Source: Oxalicibacterium solurbis (GTDB lineage: Bacteria > Pseudomonadota > Gammaproteobacteria > Burkholderiales > Burkholderiaceae_D). Taken from it: DNA of 64,000 bases. Below are positions 20,647 to 29,640 of this stretch, one piece after another (the first letter of the stretch is position 1; each line of letters starts with the position of its first letter). The position numbers were made by a program, and so were the translations under genes. The stretch spans positions 248,001 to 312,000 of the forward strand of contig NZ_BMDP01000001.1 of the NCBI RefSeq assembly GCF_014635845.1, read 5' to 3'. The notes under the pieces were generated by a model. The model was not told where the DNA came from and ran no database searches. It was given only the letters and a program-made list of their open reading frames with translations.

Positions 20647-21495
20647 ATGGATCTCATCCTGCAAGGACTGACAACGCAACGCAGCACCATCGAGCAAATC
20701 GCCGGACTGGCACGCTCGCGCGTGGTCGTTGCGGTCGGCGAACATGCCTATCGTTGCGAAGGCATTTCCTACAATGACGAAGTGAAAGCGCAGATCGACG
20801 TTGCCGCCTGGGCGGCGCAACTCGACTATGCCTTCATCGAACGCGGCCGTTCGCTGGGCGATTTCAAGTTGCTCGTCATGGACATGGATTCGACGCTGAT
20901 CACGATCGAATGCATCGACGAAATCGCCGACATGCAAGGGCTGAAACCGCAAGTCGCCGCGATCACCGAGGCAGCGATGCGCGGCGAGATCGAATTCCGC
21001 GAAAGTCTGATGCGTCGCGTTGCGCTGCTGGAAGGTTTGGATGCAAACGCGCTGCAGCGCGTCTATGACGAGCGCCTGCAACTGTCGCCGGGCGCAGAGC
21101 GCATGCTTGCCGCGGTCAAAGCCGCTGGCATGAAGACGCTGCTGGTCTCCGGCGGCTTCACCTTCTTCACCGACCGCATGCAGCAGCGGCTCGGACTGGA
21201 CTACACGCATTCCAACCGGCTGGAGATCGTCGACGGCAAGCTGACCGGCAAACTGACCGGCGACATCGTCGATGCCGACGAAAAGAAACGCACAGTCGAA
21301 CGCGTCTGCGCCGAAATGGGTATCCAGCCGGCGCAAGCCATCGTCATGGGCGATGGCGCCAACGACCTGAAAATGATGGGCATCGCCGGCCTGTCGGTCG
21401 CCTTCCGCGCCAAACCGGTGGTACGGCAACAGGCCGATGTCACCCTGAATTTCGTCGGTCTGGATGGATTGCTGCAATTGCTCGACAAGCGTTGA
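20647..21495 (+). CDS. serB: Phosphoserine phosphatase SerB
   Basis: Last step of serine synthesis, hydrolysis of phosphoserine. The 282-residue product is a HAD-family enzyme: motif I VMDMDSTLITIE with nucleophile Asp 79 and Asp 81, motif II LLVSGGFTFFTDR, and motif III/IV GDGANDLKMMGIAGL. An N-terminal region of about 70 residues precedes it in the place of the regulatory domain of longer SerB proteins. It starts 52 bases after mfd on the same strand, so co-transcription is possible. Confidence 0.95.
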   Translation: MDLILQGLTTQRSTIEQIAGLARSRVVVAVGEHAYRCEGISYNDEVKAQIDVAAWAAQLDYAFIERGRSLGDFKLLVMDMDSTLITIECIDEIADMQGLKPQVAAITEAAMRGEIEFRESLMRRVALLEGLDANALQRVYDERLQLSPGAERMLAAVKAAGMKTLLVSGGFTFFTDRMQQRLGLDYTHSNRLEIVDGKLTGKLTGDIVDADEKKRTVERVCAEMGIQPAQAIVMGDGANDLKMMGIAGLSVAFRAKPVVRQQADVTLNFVGLDGLLQLLDKR

Positions 21496-21641
21496 TCTGG
21501 CATCAGACATTTTCTGAAGAAAATGCCATTTCTTTCATGCTAAATTGACGCGTATCAGATCTCGCAAACGGTTCGGGACGTGGGGTAAGAAATCATTTGC
21601 TTCCACATGGAGATCGCTCTCTGGAGATACCGGCACCCGTC

Positions 21642-22649
21642 ATGACCGAATTTCTCAATCCAGCGCAAACCCTGCGAGATCCATCGGCTAACCGGCACAT
21701 TCTTTACGGCATATCCCTGTTCTTTTTAGGCTTGTCTACCAGCCTTTACACCGCTTGTGCAGCGGCGCAGCAACCGCTGGAATTGAATGTTTCGGCCAAT
21801 ACCATTCAAAAGCGCGCAAATGGCGTGCTGTCGCTGATGGCATATTCGGTGGTTCCCGATCTGGCCAGCAGTTCACTCTCCATTCAGGACAGCTCTTCCC
21901 ACGACACCACCATCAACATGGTGCAGTTCGCCGGTGGCGCAACCATCAGCAAAAGCCTGCCCTTGTATCTCGAGGGAGGCTTTGCACTCAGCCGCTACGA
22001 TCCGCAATTTGTCGCCAGTGCCGGCACCGACCAGCGCACGCTACCCTTCAAATGGAACAGCATCACCGGCACGGCAGGTGTCGGATGGGATTTTCCCGTC
22101 GCGGAAGATCTTGTGCTGCGCCCCATTTTCAATTTTGCGCTGGGCCGGGTCGAAAGTGATCTGGCGCTGGGCAACCTGATTCTCGGCTACCGGACCGGGC
22201 GCAGCTTCGACTTCCTTGAGAACGGTCATTTGAATGCCTACGGACTCGGTGGCTCGTTGATGCTGGATTACGAGCATTACCGGAAAGATTACGAAGTCGA
22301 TGTCGAGCTGCGTTACACCGACATCGAGCTGAGAAGCTTCGGCGGCGCGGATTCCATCCAGGGTTCGGCCGACGCCCGTACCGCAAGCCTGTGGACACGC
22401 TATCGTGCGCCGACCGGCATTACGATGCTGGATCGTCCGCTGCGCTATGTTCTGGAATTTTCCCACTCGCACTACCTCGGCAGCCAGGCCGGCATTCTAG
22501 GATTCGATTATCTTTCCACCATCGGTGCCGGTTTCGAGCTTGATTCCAGCGCCTACGACGTTTATGTCACCAGAACTCGTCTAGTGATGCGCTACATGTT
22601 CGGGGACGATGTATCGGGCGTCTCGCTGGGTCTGGCGCTCAGCTTCTAA
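21642..22649 (+). CDS. Outer-membrane beta-barrel protein (solitary autotransporter-type barrel)
   Basis: A 335-residue product (from ATG 21642) with an N-terminal hydrophobic segment (YGISLFFLGLSTSLYTACA) that looks like a signal peptide. The rest alternates polar and apolar residues and contains many strand-like stretches, and the last residues GVSLGLALSF end in phenylalanine as outer-membrane barrels do. The pattern resembles the family described as solitary outer-membrane autotransporter beta-barrel (no passenger domain). A TTG at 21597 would add 15 residues. Not in an operon with serB as far as visible. Function unknown. Confidence 0.7.
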   Translation: MTEFLNPAQTLRDPSANRHILYGISLFFLGLSTSLYTACAAAQQPLELNVSANTIQKRANGVLSLMAYSVVPDLASSSLSIQDSSSHDTTINMVQFAGGATISKSLPLYLEGGFALSRYDPQFVASAGTDQRTLPFKWNSITGTAGVGWDFPVAEDLVLRPIFNFALGRVESDLALGNLILGYRTGRSFDFLENGHLNAYGLGGSLMLDYEHYRKDYEVDVELRYTDIELRSFGGADSIQGSADARTASLWTRYRAPTGITMLDRPLRYVLEFSHSHYLGSQAGILGFDYLSTIGAGFELDSSAYDVYVTRTRLVMRYMFGDDVSGVSLGLALSF

Positions 22650-23064
22650 ATATTCCCGGCTTGCCGATATCCGGCTTCGTGCATCACCTGTCGATTTCAT
22701 TCCGCTCCAAACTGCTCGTGCACGCAGATACGATGTACACCGCACTCCATAGGATTCGAGGCATCTCGCCACTGCCCTGATACGCTTTTTCACCGAGTGC
22801 AAATCTGCACCACCGGCTTCCCCGTTTTTCTGCCATCCGCCCCGATGCAATGCCGCAGTCCATTTTGCTTACATGGTGCTTACAAAATTGGTTCGCGCGT
22901 TGCTTTTAACGTGCGCAGCAGAACATTTCATCGGTCGCGCAATTTTATTCATCTTTTCGCATTGCTTCTGCCTCAATAATCGGGGGCGGCATTGCATGCC
23001 GAGGCACACATACAAGCAGATATAAAAACAATCTGTACGCCTACTATAAAAAGGAGCAGACAAA
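22650..23064. other. 415-base regulatory region upstream of the lactate permease gene
   Basis: No gene is seen on either strand. The first part after the barrel gene is GC-rich and without structure; the part from about 22860 on is AT-rich and likely holds the lldP promoter. GCTTACATGGTGCTTACA gives a direct repeat of GCTTACA around 22865-22880. No convincing -35/-10 pair can be named with confidence. Confidence 0.5.
22987..23001. promoter_or_regulatory. Palindromic operator-like site upstream of lldP
   Basis: CGGCAT-TGC-ATGCCG, a perfect six-base dyad with a three-base centre, 63 bases before the lldP start codon. The position suits an operator for a regulator of lactate use, but no regulator gene lies nearby and the type is unknown. 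Confidence 0.4.
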
Positions 23065-24738
23065 ATGGTATGGCAACAAGTCTATGACCCGTTGAACAGT
23101 TTCGCACTGTCCACACTGGTCGCCGGGATTCCGGTGGCCGTTCTTCTGATTTCCCTCGCCTTCTTCCACATGAAAGCGCATCTGGCAGCCGGTCTGGCGT
23201 TGCTGGTGGGCATTTGCGTGGCCGCCTTCGTGTTTGGCATGCCGGTCGCAATGGCCGGCAAGGCGGCGGGGCTGGGCATCATTTCCGGCCTGTTCCCGAT
23301 CGGCTGGATCGTGCTCAATATTATTTTCCTGCACAGGCTGACAACGCAGAACGGCTATTTCAAGGTGCTCCAGGATAGCGTCGGCAGCATCACCGAAGAC
23401 CGCCGCCTGCAGCTGCTGCTGGTGGCCTTCTGCTTCGGCGCCTTCTTCGAAGGTGCCGCCGGCTTCGGTACGCCGGTCGCGGTGACGGGTGCGATCCTGA
23501 TCGGCCTCGGCTTCTCGCCGCTGGCAGCATCGGGCCTTGCACTGATCGCCAATACCGCGCCGGTTGCCTACGGCGCACTGGGCGCACCGGTCATCGCCTT
23601 GTCCGCCGTGACAGGTCTCGACCTGCATCACCTGTCGGCAATGATCGGCCGCCAGTTGCCGTTCTTCTCGGTGATCGTGCCGTTCTGGCTGATCTGGGCT
23701 TTTGCCGGTTTCCGCGGCATGCGCGAAATCTGGCCGGCCATTCTGGTGGCGGGCGTATCGTTCGCGATTCCGCAATTCCTCGTCTCCAACTTCCACGGCC
23801 CCTGGCTGGTGGACGTCATCGCCTCGCTGGTGTCGATGGGCTGCCTGACGCTGTTCCTGAAAGTCTGGCAACCGAAGAAGGTCTGGACCTCGACCGCTCT
23901 CGGCAAACATCCGGACAACTCGGCAGCCGACGTGAAACCGGAGGAAATCAACGTCAACGGCGGCGGTGCCGCAGCAATCAGCAAGGCACGCGCATGGATG
24001 CCATGGATCATCCTGTCGGTATTCGTCTTCCTGTGGGGCACGCCGTTCTTCAAGAAATTCGTCGACTCGATCTGGGCCTTGAAAGTAGCGATCCCCGGCC
24101 TCGACCACATGGTCATGAAAATGCCGCCGGTGGTACATGAGCCGATCATCGAGGGCGCTGTCTTCAACTTCAACGTGCTGTCGATGGCGGGCACCGGCAT
24201 TCTGGTTTCGTCCATCGTCGCCGGCCTGGCCATGGGTTATTCGGTCAAGCGGCTGTTCGTCGAATACTGGGAGACGATCAAACTGGTGCGTTTCTCGCTG
24301 TTGACGATCTGCGCGATGTTCGGCGTCGGCTACCTGACCCGCTACTCCGGCCTGGATGCGACACTGGGCTTGGCGTTTGCACAGACCGGTGTGCTGTATC
24401 CGATGTTCGGCACATTGCTCGGCTGGCTGGGCGTGGCGCTGACCGGTTCCGATACCGCATCCAACGTGCTGTTCGGCAGCCTGCAGAAAACCACAGCGGA
24501 ACAGCTCGGCCTGAATCCCGTGCTGATGGCCGCAGCCAACAGCTCCGGCGGCGTGATGGGCAAGATGATCGATGCACAGTCGATCGTCGTGGCGTCCACG
24601 GCAACCAAATGGTACGGCCACGAGGGCGACATCCTGCGCTACGTGTTCTTCCACTCGATCGCGCTGGCGGTGCTGGTCGGTCTGCTGGTTACCTTGCAGG
24701 CATACGTCTCGCCATTCACGCAGATGGTCGTTCACTAA
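23065..24738 (+). CDS. lldP: L-lactate permease (LldP/LctP family)
   Basis: Inner-membrane lactate:proton symporter. The 557-residue product is strongly hydrophobic with about 12-14 membrane segments and has the family landmarks FFEGAAGFGTPVAVTGAILI, IANTAPVAYGALGAPVIAL and, near the C-terminus, SDTASNVLFGSLQKTTAEQ and ANSSGGVMGKMIDAQSIVVA. AAGGAG stands 8 bases before the ATG. It is a single-gene unit with its own upstream region and terminator; no lactate dehydrogenase or LldR regulator is present in the window. Glycolate may also be a substrate in this family. Confidence 0.93.
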   Translation: MVWQQVYDPLNSFALSTLVAGIPVAVLLISLAFFHMKAHLAAGLALLVGICVAAFVFGMPVAMAGKAAGLGIISGLFPIGWIVLNIIFLHRLTTQNGYFKVLQDSVGSITEDRRLQLLLVAFCFGAFFEGAAGFGTPVAVTGAILIGLGFSPLAASGLALIANTAPVAYGALGAPVIALSAVTGLDLHHLSAMIGRQLPFFSVIVPFWLIWAFAGFRGMREIWPAILVAGVSFAIPQFLVSNFHGPWLVDVIASLVSMGCLTLFLKVWQPKKVWTSTALGKHPDNSAADVKPEEINVNGGGAAAISKARAWMPWIILSVFVFLWGTPFFKKFVDSIWALKVAIPGLDHMVMKMPPVVHEPIIEGAVFNFNVLSMAGTGILVSSIVAGLAMGYSVKRLFVEYWETIKLVRFSLLTICAMFGVGYLTRYSGLDATLGLAFAQTGVLYPMFGTLLGWLGVALTGSDTASNVLFGSLQKTTAEQLGLNPVLMAAANSSGGVMGKMIDAQSIVVASTATKWYGHEGDILRYVFFHSIALAVLVGLLVTLQAYVSPFTQMVVH

Positions 24739-24767
24739 GAACGCTCGGGGAACGCCCCGATCACGAA

Positions 24768-24795
24768 AAGCCCGGACTTCGCTCCGGGCTTTTTT
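24768..24795 (+). terminator. Intrinsic terminator after lldP
   Basis: Stem AGCCCGGA / TCCGGGCT (24769-24790) with loop CTTCGC followed by TTTTT. It lies 30 bases after the lldP stop codon. Confidence 0.92.
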
Positions 24796-24912
24796 CATGT
24801 GCGCCTCATGTACAACTCATGCTTGATGCAAGGATACCGATATCGAACTGTTGCCGAACTGTTGGTTAGAATGACGGCATCTTCCCGACGACATCAGACA
24901 AGGAGACGCGAC

Positions 24913-25269
24913 ATGAACCAACTCGTCCTCGATTCGCGCCTGCAATCGGCCAAGAGCCTCGCATGGTGGCTGTACATCGCGCATGGCGCCAGCCTGCTCT
25001 TTTCGCTCGGCATGTTTTCCTTCATTCCGCTGATCATCAACTACGTCAAGCGCGACGATGCGGCGGATACCTTCGTCTACAGCCATCACGGCTGGCAGAT
25101 TCGCTCGTTCTGGTGGTATCTGGTGTGGATGACGCTGGGCTGCATCTTGTTCCTGACCGTGGTCGGCATTCCTGCCGCCTTCCTGGTCTGGGCGCTGGCA
25201 TGGCTGTGGAAACTGTACCGGCTGATCAAGGGCATCGTCGATCTGAACGACAACAAACCAATGCCGTAA
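24913..25269 (+). CDS. Tic20/DUF4870-like membrane protein
   Basis: A 118-residue product from the ATG at 24913, which has the strong ribosome binding site AAGGAGA eight bases before it. Three hydrophobic segments (about 17-37, 64-84 and 84-102) and the pattern INYVKRDDAADTFVYSHHGW-QIRSFWW, then LYRLIKGIVDLNDNKPMP, match the small membrane proteins of the DUF4870 (Tic20-like) type as I remember them. Function unknown. The gene has its own terminator and no partner. Confidence 0.8.
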   Translation: MNQLVLDSRLQSAKSLAWWLYIAHGASLLFSLGMFSFIPLIINYVKRDDAADTFVYSHHGWQIRSFWWYLVWMTLGCILFLTVVGIPAAFLVWALAWLWKLYRLIKGIVDLNDNKPMP

Positions 25270-25285
25270 GCGATTCGACGACACA

Positions 25286-25313
25286 AAAAAAGCATCCGTA
25301 ATGGATGCTTTTT
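25286..25313. terminator. Bidirectional terminator between the DUF4870-like gene and metC
   Basis: Stem AAAAGCATCC / GGATGCTTTT with loop GTAAT, A-run on one side and T-run on the other. It lies between two convergent genes. Confidence 0.9.
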
Positions 25314-25342
25314 CTTTAGACACACGCTGTTTTGCAGCTGTC

Positions 25343-26524
25343 CTACAACTGGCCCAACGCCTGTTCGATATCCGCGATCAGATCGCGCGTGTCTTCGAGG
25401 CCGATATTGAAGCGCACCAGTTGCCCGCGATGCGGCCAGCTCTCGCGCATGGATTTCATCCGGTACGGCACGCACAGGCTGTGCGCGCCGCCCCAGCTGA
25501 AACCGATACCGAACAGTTTCAGTGCATCGACGAAGCGATCGGTCTGCTCTTCCGTATAACGCGCATCGAACAATACCGAGAACAAACCGCCGGCGCCGCT
25601 GAAATCACGCTTCCACAATGCATGCCCCGGGCATCCCGGCAATGCCGGATGCAGCACAGTATCGATTTCAGGCCGCTGCTTCAGCCATGCGGCGACCTCG
25701 CGCGCAGCGGCATCGTGCGCCTCGAAGCGCAGCTTCAGCGTCGGCAGGTTGCGCAATACAAGATAACAGTCGTCGGCACCGACACCGAATCCCAGCCGCA
25801 TGTGCGCGGATTCCAGCTTGTGGTTCAACTCGTCGTTGTTCGTGATGACAGCGCCCATCAGCACGTCCGAACCGCCGGACTGATACTTGGTCAGCGCCTG
25901 CATGACAATATCGGCGCCCAGATCGAAGGCCGGCAAGGCAATGCCGGCTGACCAGGTATTGTCCAGCGCAACCGGCACATTCTTCGCATGCGCCGCAGCG
26001 CAGATCGCACGCAGATCCGGCACTTCCATCGACACCGAACCTGGCGCCTCCGTCCAGACCAGTCGTGTATTCGGACGAATCAACGCGCCGATGCCATCGC
26101 CGATCAGCGGATCGTAATAGCGGGCCGTGATGCCGTAATCCTGTGTCAGCCAGTTGCCGAGTTCGCGGCTGGGGCCGTAGACGTTGTCGGGCAACAGTAC
26201 ATCGTCGCCCGTCTTCAGCAGCGCGAAATTGACCATTGCGATCGCCGCCAGTCCGCTGGGAGCGAGGCGGCAATGCCTGCCATTTTCGATAGCGGCCAGC
26301 CGCGCTTCCAGCGTGAATGTGGTGGGCGTGCCGTGCAGGCCGTAGGTGTAGCCGCTCTTGTTTTGCCAGTTGCGCGCACGCATCGCGGCAACGCTGTCGA
26401 ACAGCACCGTCGACGCGTGATGAATGGCCTGGGGAAACGCGCCAAAACCGTCCGGCGCCTGGTAATCGTGATGCAGCAGCGTAGTCTGGAAAGATGGACG
26501 ATCGTCGGACACAGATACCTCCAT
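25343..26524 (-). CDS. metC: Cystathionine beta-lyase MetC
   Basis: PLP enzyme of methionine synthesis that splits cystathionine to homocysteine, pyruvate and ammonia. The 393-residue product belongs to the Cys/Met metabolism fold type I: SGYTYGLHGTPTTFTLE near residue 57, Asp 188 in PVALDNTW (pyridine nitrogen) and the PLP lysine 213 in ALTKYQSGGSDVLMG. The sequence is closer to MetC than to MetB or MetZ in the GYTYGLHGTPTT region. The adjacent secreted-protein gene ends 13 bases before it on the same strand. Confidence 0.93.
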   Translation of the reverse strand: MEVSVSDDRPSFQTTLLHHDYQAPDGFGAFPQAIHHASTVLFDSVAAMRARNWQNKSGYTYGLHGTPTTFTLEARLAAIENGRHCRLAPSGLAAIAMVNFALLKTGDDVLLPDNVYGPSRELGNWLTQDYGITARYYDPLIGDGIGALIRPNTRLVWTEAPGSVSMEVPDLRAICAAAHAKNVPVALDNTWSAGIALPAFDLGADIVMQALTKYQSGGSDVLMGAVITNNDELNHKLESAHMRLGFGVGADDCYLVLRNLPTLKLRFEAHDAAAREVAAWLKQRPEIDTVLHPALPGCPGHALWKRDFSGAGGLFSVLFDARYTEEQTDRFVDALKLFGIGFSWGGAHSLCVPYRMKSMRESWPHRGQLVRFNIGLEDTRDLIADIEQALGQL

Positions 26525-26537
26525 GGTTCGTTCCGGT

Positions 26538-27023
26538 TTATCTTGTGCCGGTTGCCTTTTTCGCAGGAGCCGGCGCGCTGGTCGACAGGACTTTCAGCAC
26601 GAACGGCCGTGTGATGCTGAAGTCGGCGGAAGTCCAGTTGCCGCTCAGCGTATCGCCTTCCAGCTTGCCGTCCCACTGGCCGGAAATATCCTTGCCGTTT
26701 TCGGATTCTTCGAGAAGCAGCGCATCGCCCTCGCCATCGCCGGCCAGCAGCACCTTCTGCGAACTGCCGAAAATGAAATACTCGCCTTCCAGTCCTTCAT
26801 CGGCCGGATTTTTCGGGCGGATGCTCAACTGTACCTGCTTGTCGCCCAGCGTGCCGCGAAACACCATCGGCTTGCCGAACAACTGCGGCGGCGGTTCAGC
26901 CGACTGCAACGGTGCAGATACCGAAGCAGGTGTCGACACTGGTGTCGATACATCGGCAGCGTGTGCACCCGCCGCTGCCAACAACAGCGGAACAATAGCG
27001 GCGATGCGACGCACGGCCGTCAT
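26538..27023 (-). CDS. Secreted hypothetical protein coupled to rimO
   Basis: A 161-residue product with a signal peptide ([23 protein letters not shown]). The mature part starts with a Thr/Ser/Pro-rich linker, followed by a beta-rich domain ([59 protein letters not shown]) that resembles the small repeats of lipocalin/META-like proteins, without a firm match. The ATG at 27023 overlaps the rimO stop codon as ATGA, which supports this start over the one four codons earlier. Function unknown. Confidence 0.75.
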   Translation of the reverse strand: MTAVRRIAAIVPLLLAAAGAHAADVSTPVSTPASVSAPLQSAEPPPQLFGKPMVFRGTLGDKQVQLSIRPKNPADEGLEGEYFIFGSSQKVLLAGDGEGDALLLEESENGKDISGQWDGKLEGDTLSGNWTSADFSITRPFVLKVLSTSAPAPAKKATGTR

Positions 27024-28384
27024 GCTTCCGCCCACAGATCGTGCGCATCGGCCGCTGTGATTCGCACATCGACGAATTCGCCGACCTGCAGGCGGCGATG
27101 CGGCTCATACGGCGCTTTCACATAGACGACGCCATCGATTTCCGGTGCATCGGCTGCTGTACGACCGACTGCACCGCCGGTGCGCTCGACTTCGTCGATC
27201 AGCACGCGCATCGTCTTGCCGACCTTGGCCTGCAAGCGCTTCTTCGAAATTTCTTCCTGCAACAGCATCACGCGACCGCGACGCTCTTCACGCACTTCTT
27301 CCGGCACGGCATTCGGCAGATCGTTGGCCGTCGCTCCTTCGACCGGCGAATAGGCAAAGCAGCCGAGACGATCGATTTCCGCCTCTTTCAGGAAATCCAG
27401 CAGGTATTCGAATTCGGCTTCGGTCTCGCCGGGGAAGCCGGCGATGAAAGTCGAGCGGATCGTAATATCGGGGCACATCGCGCGCCAGGCCTGGATGCGT
27501 TCGATGTTCTTCTCGCCGCTGGCCGGGCGCTTCATCCGTTTCAGTACATCCGGATGCGCATGCTGCAGCGGCACATCCAGATACGGCAGGATTTTTCCTT
27601 CGGCCATCAGCGGCATCACCTGATCGACGTGCGGATACGGATAGACGTAGTGCAGGCGAATCCACGCGCCGTATTGCGCGGCCAGTTCGCCCAGTGCTTC
27701 GGCCAGTTGCGTCATGTGCGTCCTGAGCGGACGGCCGTTCCAGAAGCCGGTACGGAATTTCACATCGACGCCGTAGGCGCTGGTGTCCTGCGAAATTACC
27801 AGCAACTCCTTGACGCCGGACTTGAACAGGTTCTCCGCTTCCAGCATCACGTCAGCCACCGGGCGCGAAACAAGATCGCCGCGCATCGACGGGATGATGC
27901 AGAAGCTGCAGCGATGGTTGCAGCCTTCGGAAATCTTCAGGTAGGCAAAGTGCTTGGGAGTGAGCTTGACACCCTGCGGCGGCAGCAGATCGATGAATGG
28001 TGCGTGCGGCTTGGGCATATGCGTGTGCACGGCATCCATCACTTCGCCCAGTGCATGCGGGCCGGTGACGGCCAGAACCTTCGGATGCACCTTGGTGATG
28101 ATGTCGTCGCCGTCGGCATCCTTCTTCGCGCCCAGGCAGCCGGTCACGATGACCTTGCCGTTCTCGTTCAGCGCTTCGCCGATCGCATCCAGCGATTCCT
28201 GCACGGCGGCATCAATGAAGCCGCAGGTGTTGACGATAACCAGATCGGCGCCGTCGTAGGATTTGGCGGTGTCGTAGCCTTCGGCGCGCAACTGCGTCAG
28301 GATCTGTTCGGAATCGACCAGCGCCTTCGGACATCCGAGCGAAACGAAGCCGATTTTGGGTGCGGTCTGGGTTACGTTGGTCAT
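27020..28384 (-). CDS. rimO: Ribosomal protein S12 methylthiotransferase RimO
   Basis: Radical SAM enzyme that methylthiolates Asp 88 of ribosomal protein S12. The product has 454 residues from the ATG at 28384. Cluster-binding cysteines of the N-terminal UPF0004 domain are Cys 18, Cys 54 and Cys 83; the radical SAM motif CNHRCSFC holds Cys 155, 159 and 162. A TRAM domain closes the protein (MRVLIDEV through [12 protein letters not shown]). The motif [15 protein letters not shown] distinguishes RimO from MiaB. An in-frame start 12 codons upstream exists but gives a Val/Pro repeat lead that looks artificial. Confidence 0.96.
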   Translation of the reverse strand: MTNVTQTAPKIGFVSLGCPKALVDSEQILTQLRAEGYDTAKSYDGADLVIVNTCGFIDAAVQESLDAIGEALNENGKVIVTGCLGAKKDADGDDIITKVHPKVLAVTGPHALGEVMDAVHTHMPKPHAPFIDLLPPQGVKLTPKHFAYLKISEGCNHRCSFCIIPSMRGDLVSRPVADVMLEAENLFKSGVKELLVISQDTSAYGVDVKFRTGFWNGRPLRTHMTQLAEALGELAAQYGAWIRLHYVYPYPHVDQVMPLMAEGKILPYLDVPLQHAHPDVLKRMKRPASGEKNIERIQAWRAMCPDITIRSTFIAGFPGETEAEFEYLLDFLKEAEIDRLGCFAYSPVEGATANDLPNAVPEEVREERRGRVMLLQEEISKKRLQAKVGKTMRVLIDEVERTGGAVGRTAADAPEIDGVVYVKAPYEPHRRLQVGEFVDVRITAADAHDLWAEA

Positions 28385-28592
28385 GGAGAAACAGGCAGAA
28401 ACGGGAACAGGAACGGGCAAAAACCCGGGGATAAATACGAATCCGCTATTGTACCCGTTCGGCCGGCCGCAAACCTGTACCGGCCTGCAGAACGACGCCG
28501 CGCCGGAGGCCGCGACTGCTTATCGTTTGCTGGTCGTTCGCCTGCTGGCGAGTTGACGTCGATTCAACGCCGCTCCACCGCCAATTCGATGC

Positions 28593-29153
28593 TTACTTGC
28601 CGTTTTGTTCAGCCGTTGCGCTGAGGGCAAAACCGCCGAACATGTTCTGCGATTGCGTCTGCATCTGTTCCTGCATCTGCACGAACAGATTCTTGCTCTG
28701 CTCGATGTAGTTGCTCATCATGCCCTGCATCATCGGTCCCTGCACATTCATGAACTGGGACCAGATTTCTGGATTGAGTGGCTTGTCGTCGCCCAGCTCC
28801 TTCGAGCTTTCGTTGAGCCGGTTCTGGATGTCGATGAATGCCTGGATGTTCTTTTCCAGATAAGCGCTCATCATGCCTTGCATCTCGTGGCCGTAATAGC
28901 GGATGATTTCCGCCAGCGCCGGAACCGAGAACATCGGCGTACTGCTTGCTTCTTCTTCCAGGATGATCTGCAGCAGGATGCTGCGCGTCAGGTCTTCACC
29001 GGTCTTGGCATCGTTCACCGTGAAGGCTTCGTTGTCGCGCACCAGCTGCTTGACATCGGACAGCGTGATGTAGGAACTCGTTTGCGTATCGTACAGGCGG
29101 CGGTTCGGGTACTTCTTGATCAAACGTTCGGGAATTTTCTTTGCACTCGTCAT
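28593..29153 (-). CDS. phaR: Polyhydroxyalkanoate synthesis repressor PhaR
   Basis: PhaR is a DNA- and PHA-binding repressor of phasin and PHA genes. The 186-residue product has the conserved N-terminal domain ERLIKKYPNRRLYDTQTSSY and the PHB accumulation regulatory domain LTRSILLQIILEEEASSTPM, followed by a Gln/Met-rich C-terminus. The ATG at 29153 is preferred over an upstream one because the family begins close to KKIPERLIKKYP. No PHA synthase gene lies in the window. A good -10 sequence TATAAT lies on the minus strand at 29242-29237. Confidence 0.95.
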   Translation of the reverse strand: MTSAKKIPERLIKKYPNRRLYDTQTSSYITLSDVKQLVRDNEAFTVNDAKTGEDLTRSILLQIILEEEASSTPMFSVPALAEIIRYYGHEMQGMMSAYLEKNIQAFIDIQNRLNESSKELGDDKPLNPEIWSQFMNVQGPMMQGMMSNYIEQSKNLFVQMQEQMQTQSQNMFGGFALSATAEQNGK

Positions 29154-29388
29154 CAGGATTTCCAGCTTGCTGCACCGTAATCGCGGCGCAGACTTGAATG
29201 AACGGGGAAAGCGAACGAGGTTCACTAAGGGAGGCCATTATAGTGCGGAAAAACAAGGGTTTACGCAATGCTTGTCGTATCGCCCACATTCCTTTTATAT
29301 GCGAAGGATGACATTGTTGCCCTTTCCATCACGGCTGCCATCGCGTATCGTGAGGCATCCTTCAATCGTCTCCATTCCGGCATTTCGC

Positions 29389-29640
29389 ATGCATATTGTC
29401 GCCATCGCCTGGATTTATGTCGCTTTCATGATGGCAATTACCGAGACATCGGCAGTTGCCGCCGTCATGACTTTTCTGCTGTACGGATTATTGCCGGTAT
29501 CTATACTTGTCTATCTGACAGGCGGCGCACGACGTCGACGCAAACGACATTTGCAAGCGTTGCAGGAAAACAGCAGGAAAGATGCGACCGAGCAGGAAGA
29601 AATGCAGCAATCGCCGCAGCAAACGGAAACAGAACGCTAG
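29389..29640 (+). CDS. Small membrane protein, tail-to-tail with pgeF
   Basis: An 83-residue product from the ATG at 29389: an N-terminal hydrophobic pair of helices (IAWIYVAFMMAITETSAVAA, then FLLYGLLPVSILVYLTG) followed by a basic RRRRK stretch and a polar Gln/Glu tail. Similar short proteins next to pgeF occur in related bacteria, as far as I recall. Its stop TAG overlaps the pgeF stop codon on the other strand, both lying in CTAG at 29637-29640. Starts further upstream would overlap phaR and are not supported. Confidence 0.65.
   Translation: MHIVAIAWIYVAFMMAITETSAVAAVMTFLLYGLLPVSILVYLTGGARRRRKRHLQALQENSRKDATEQEEMQQSPQQTETER

Noticed and set aside
21508-21525. CATTTTCT-GA-AGAAAATG hairpin after serB as a terminator
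   Set aside because: The loop is too small and no T-run follows on the plus strand; it may be a weak structure only.
23044-24798. 584-codon minus-strand frame opposite lldP
   Set aside because: His/Gln/Arg-rich mirror of the permease; no signals.
27041-28624. 527-codon plus-strand frame opposite rimO
   Set aside because: Antisense to the radical SAM gene; rich in Arg and His.
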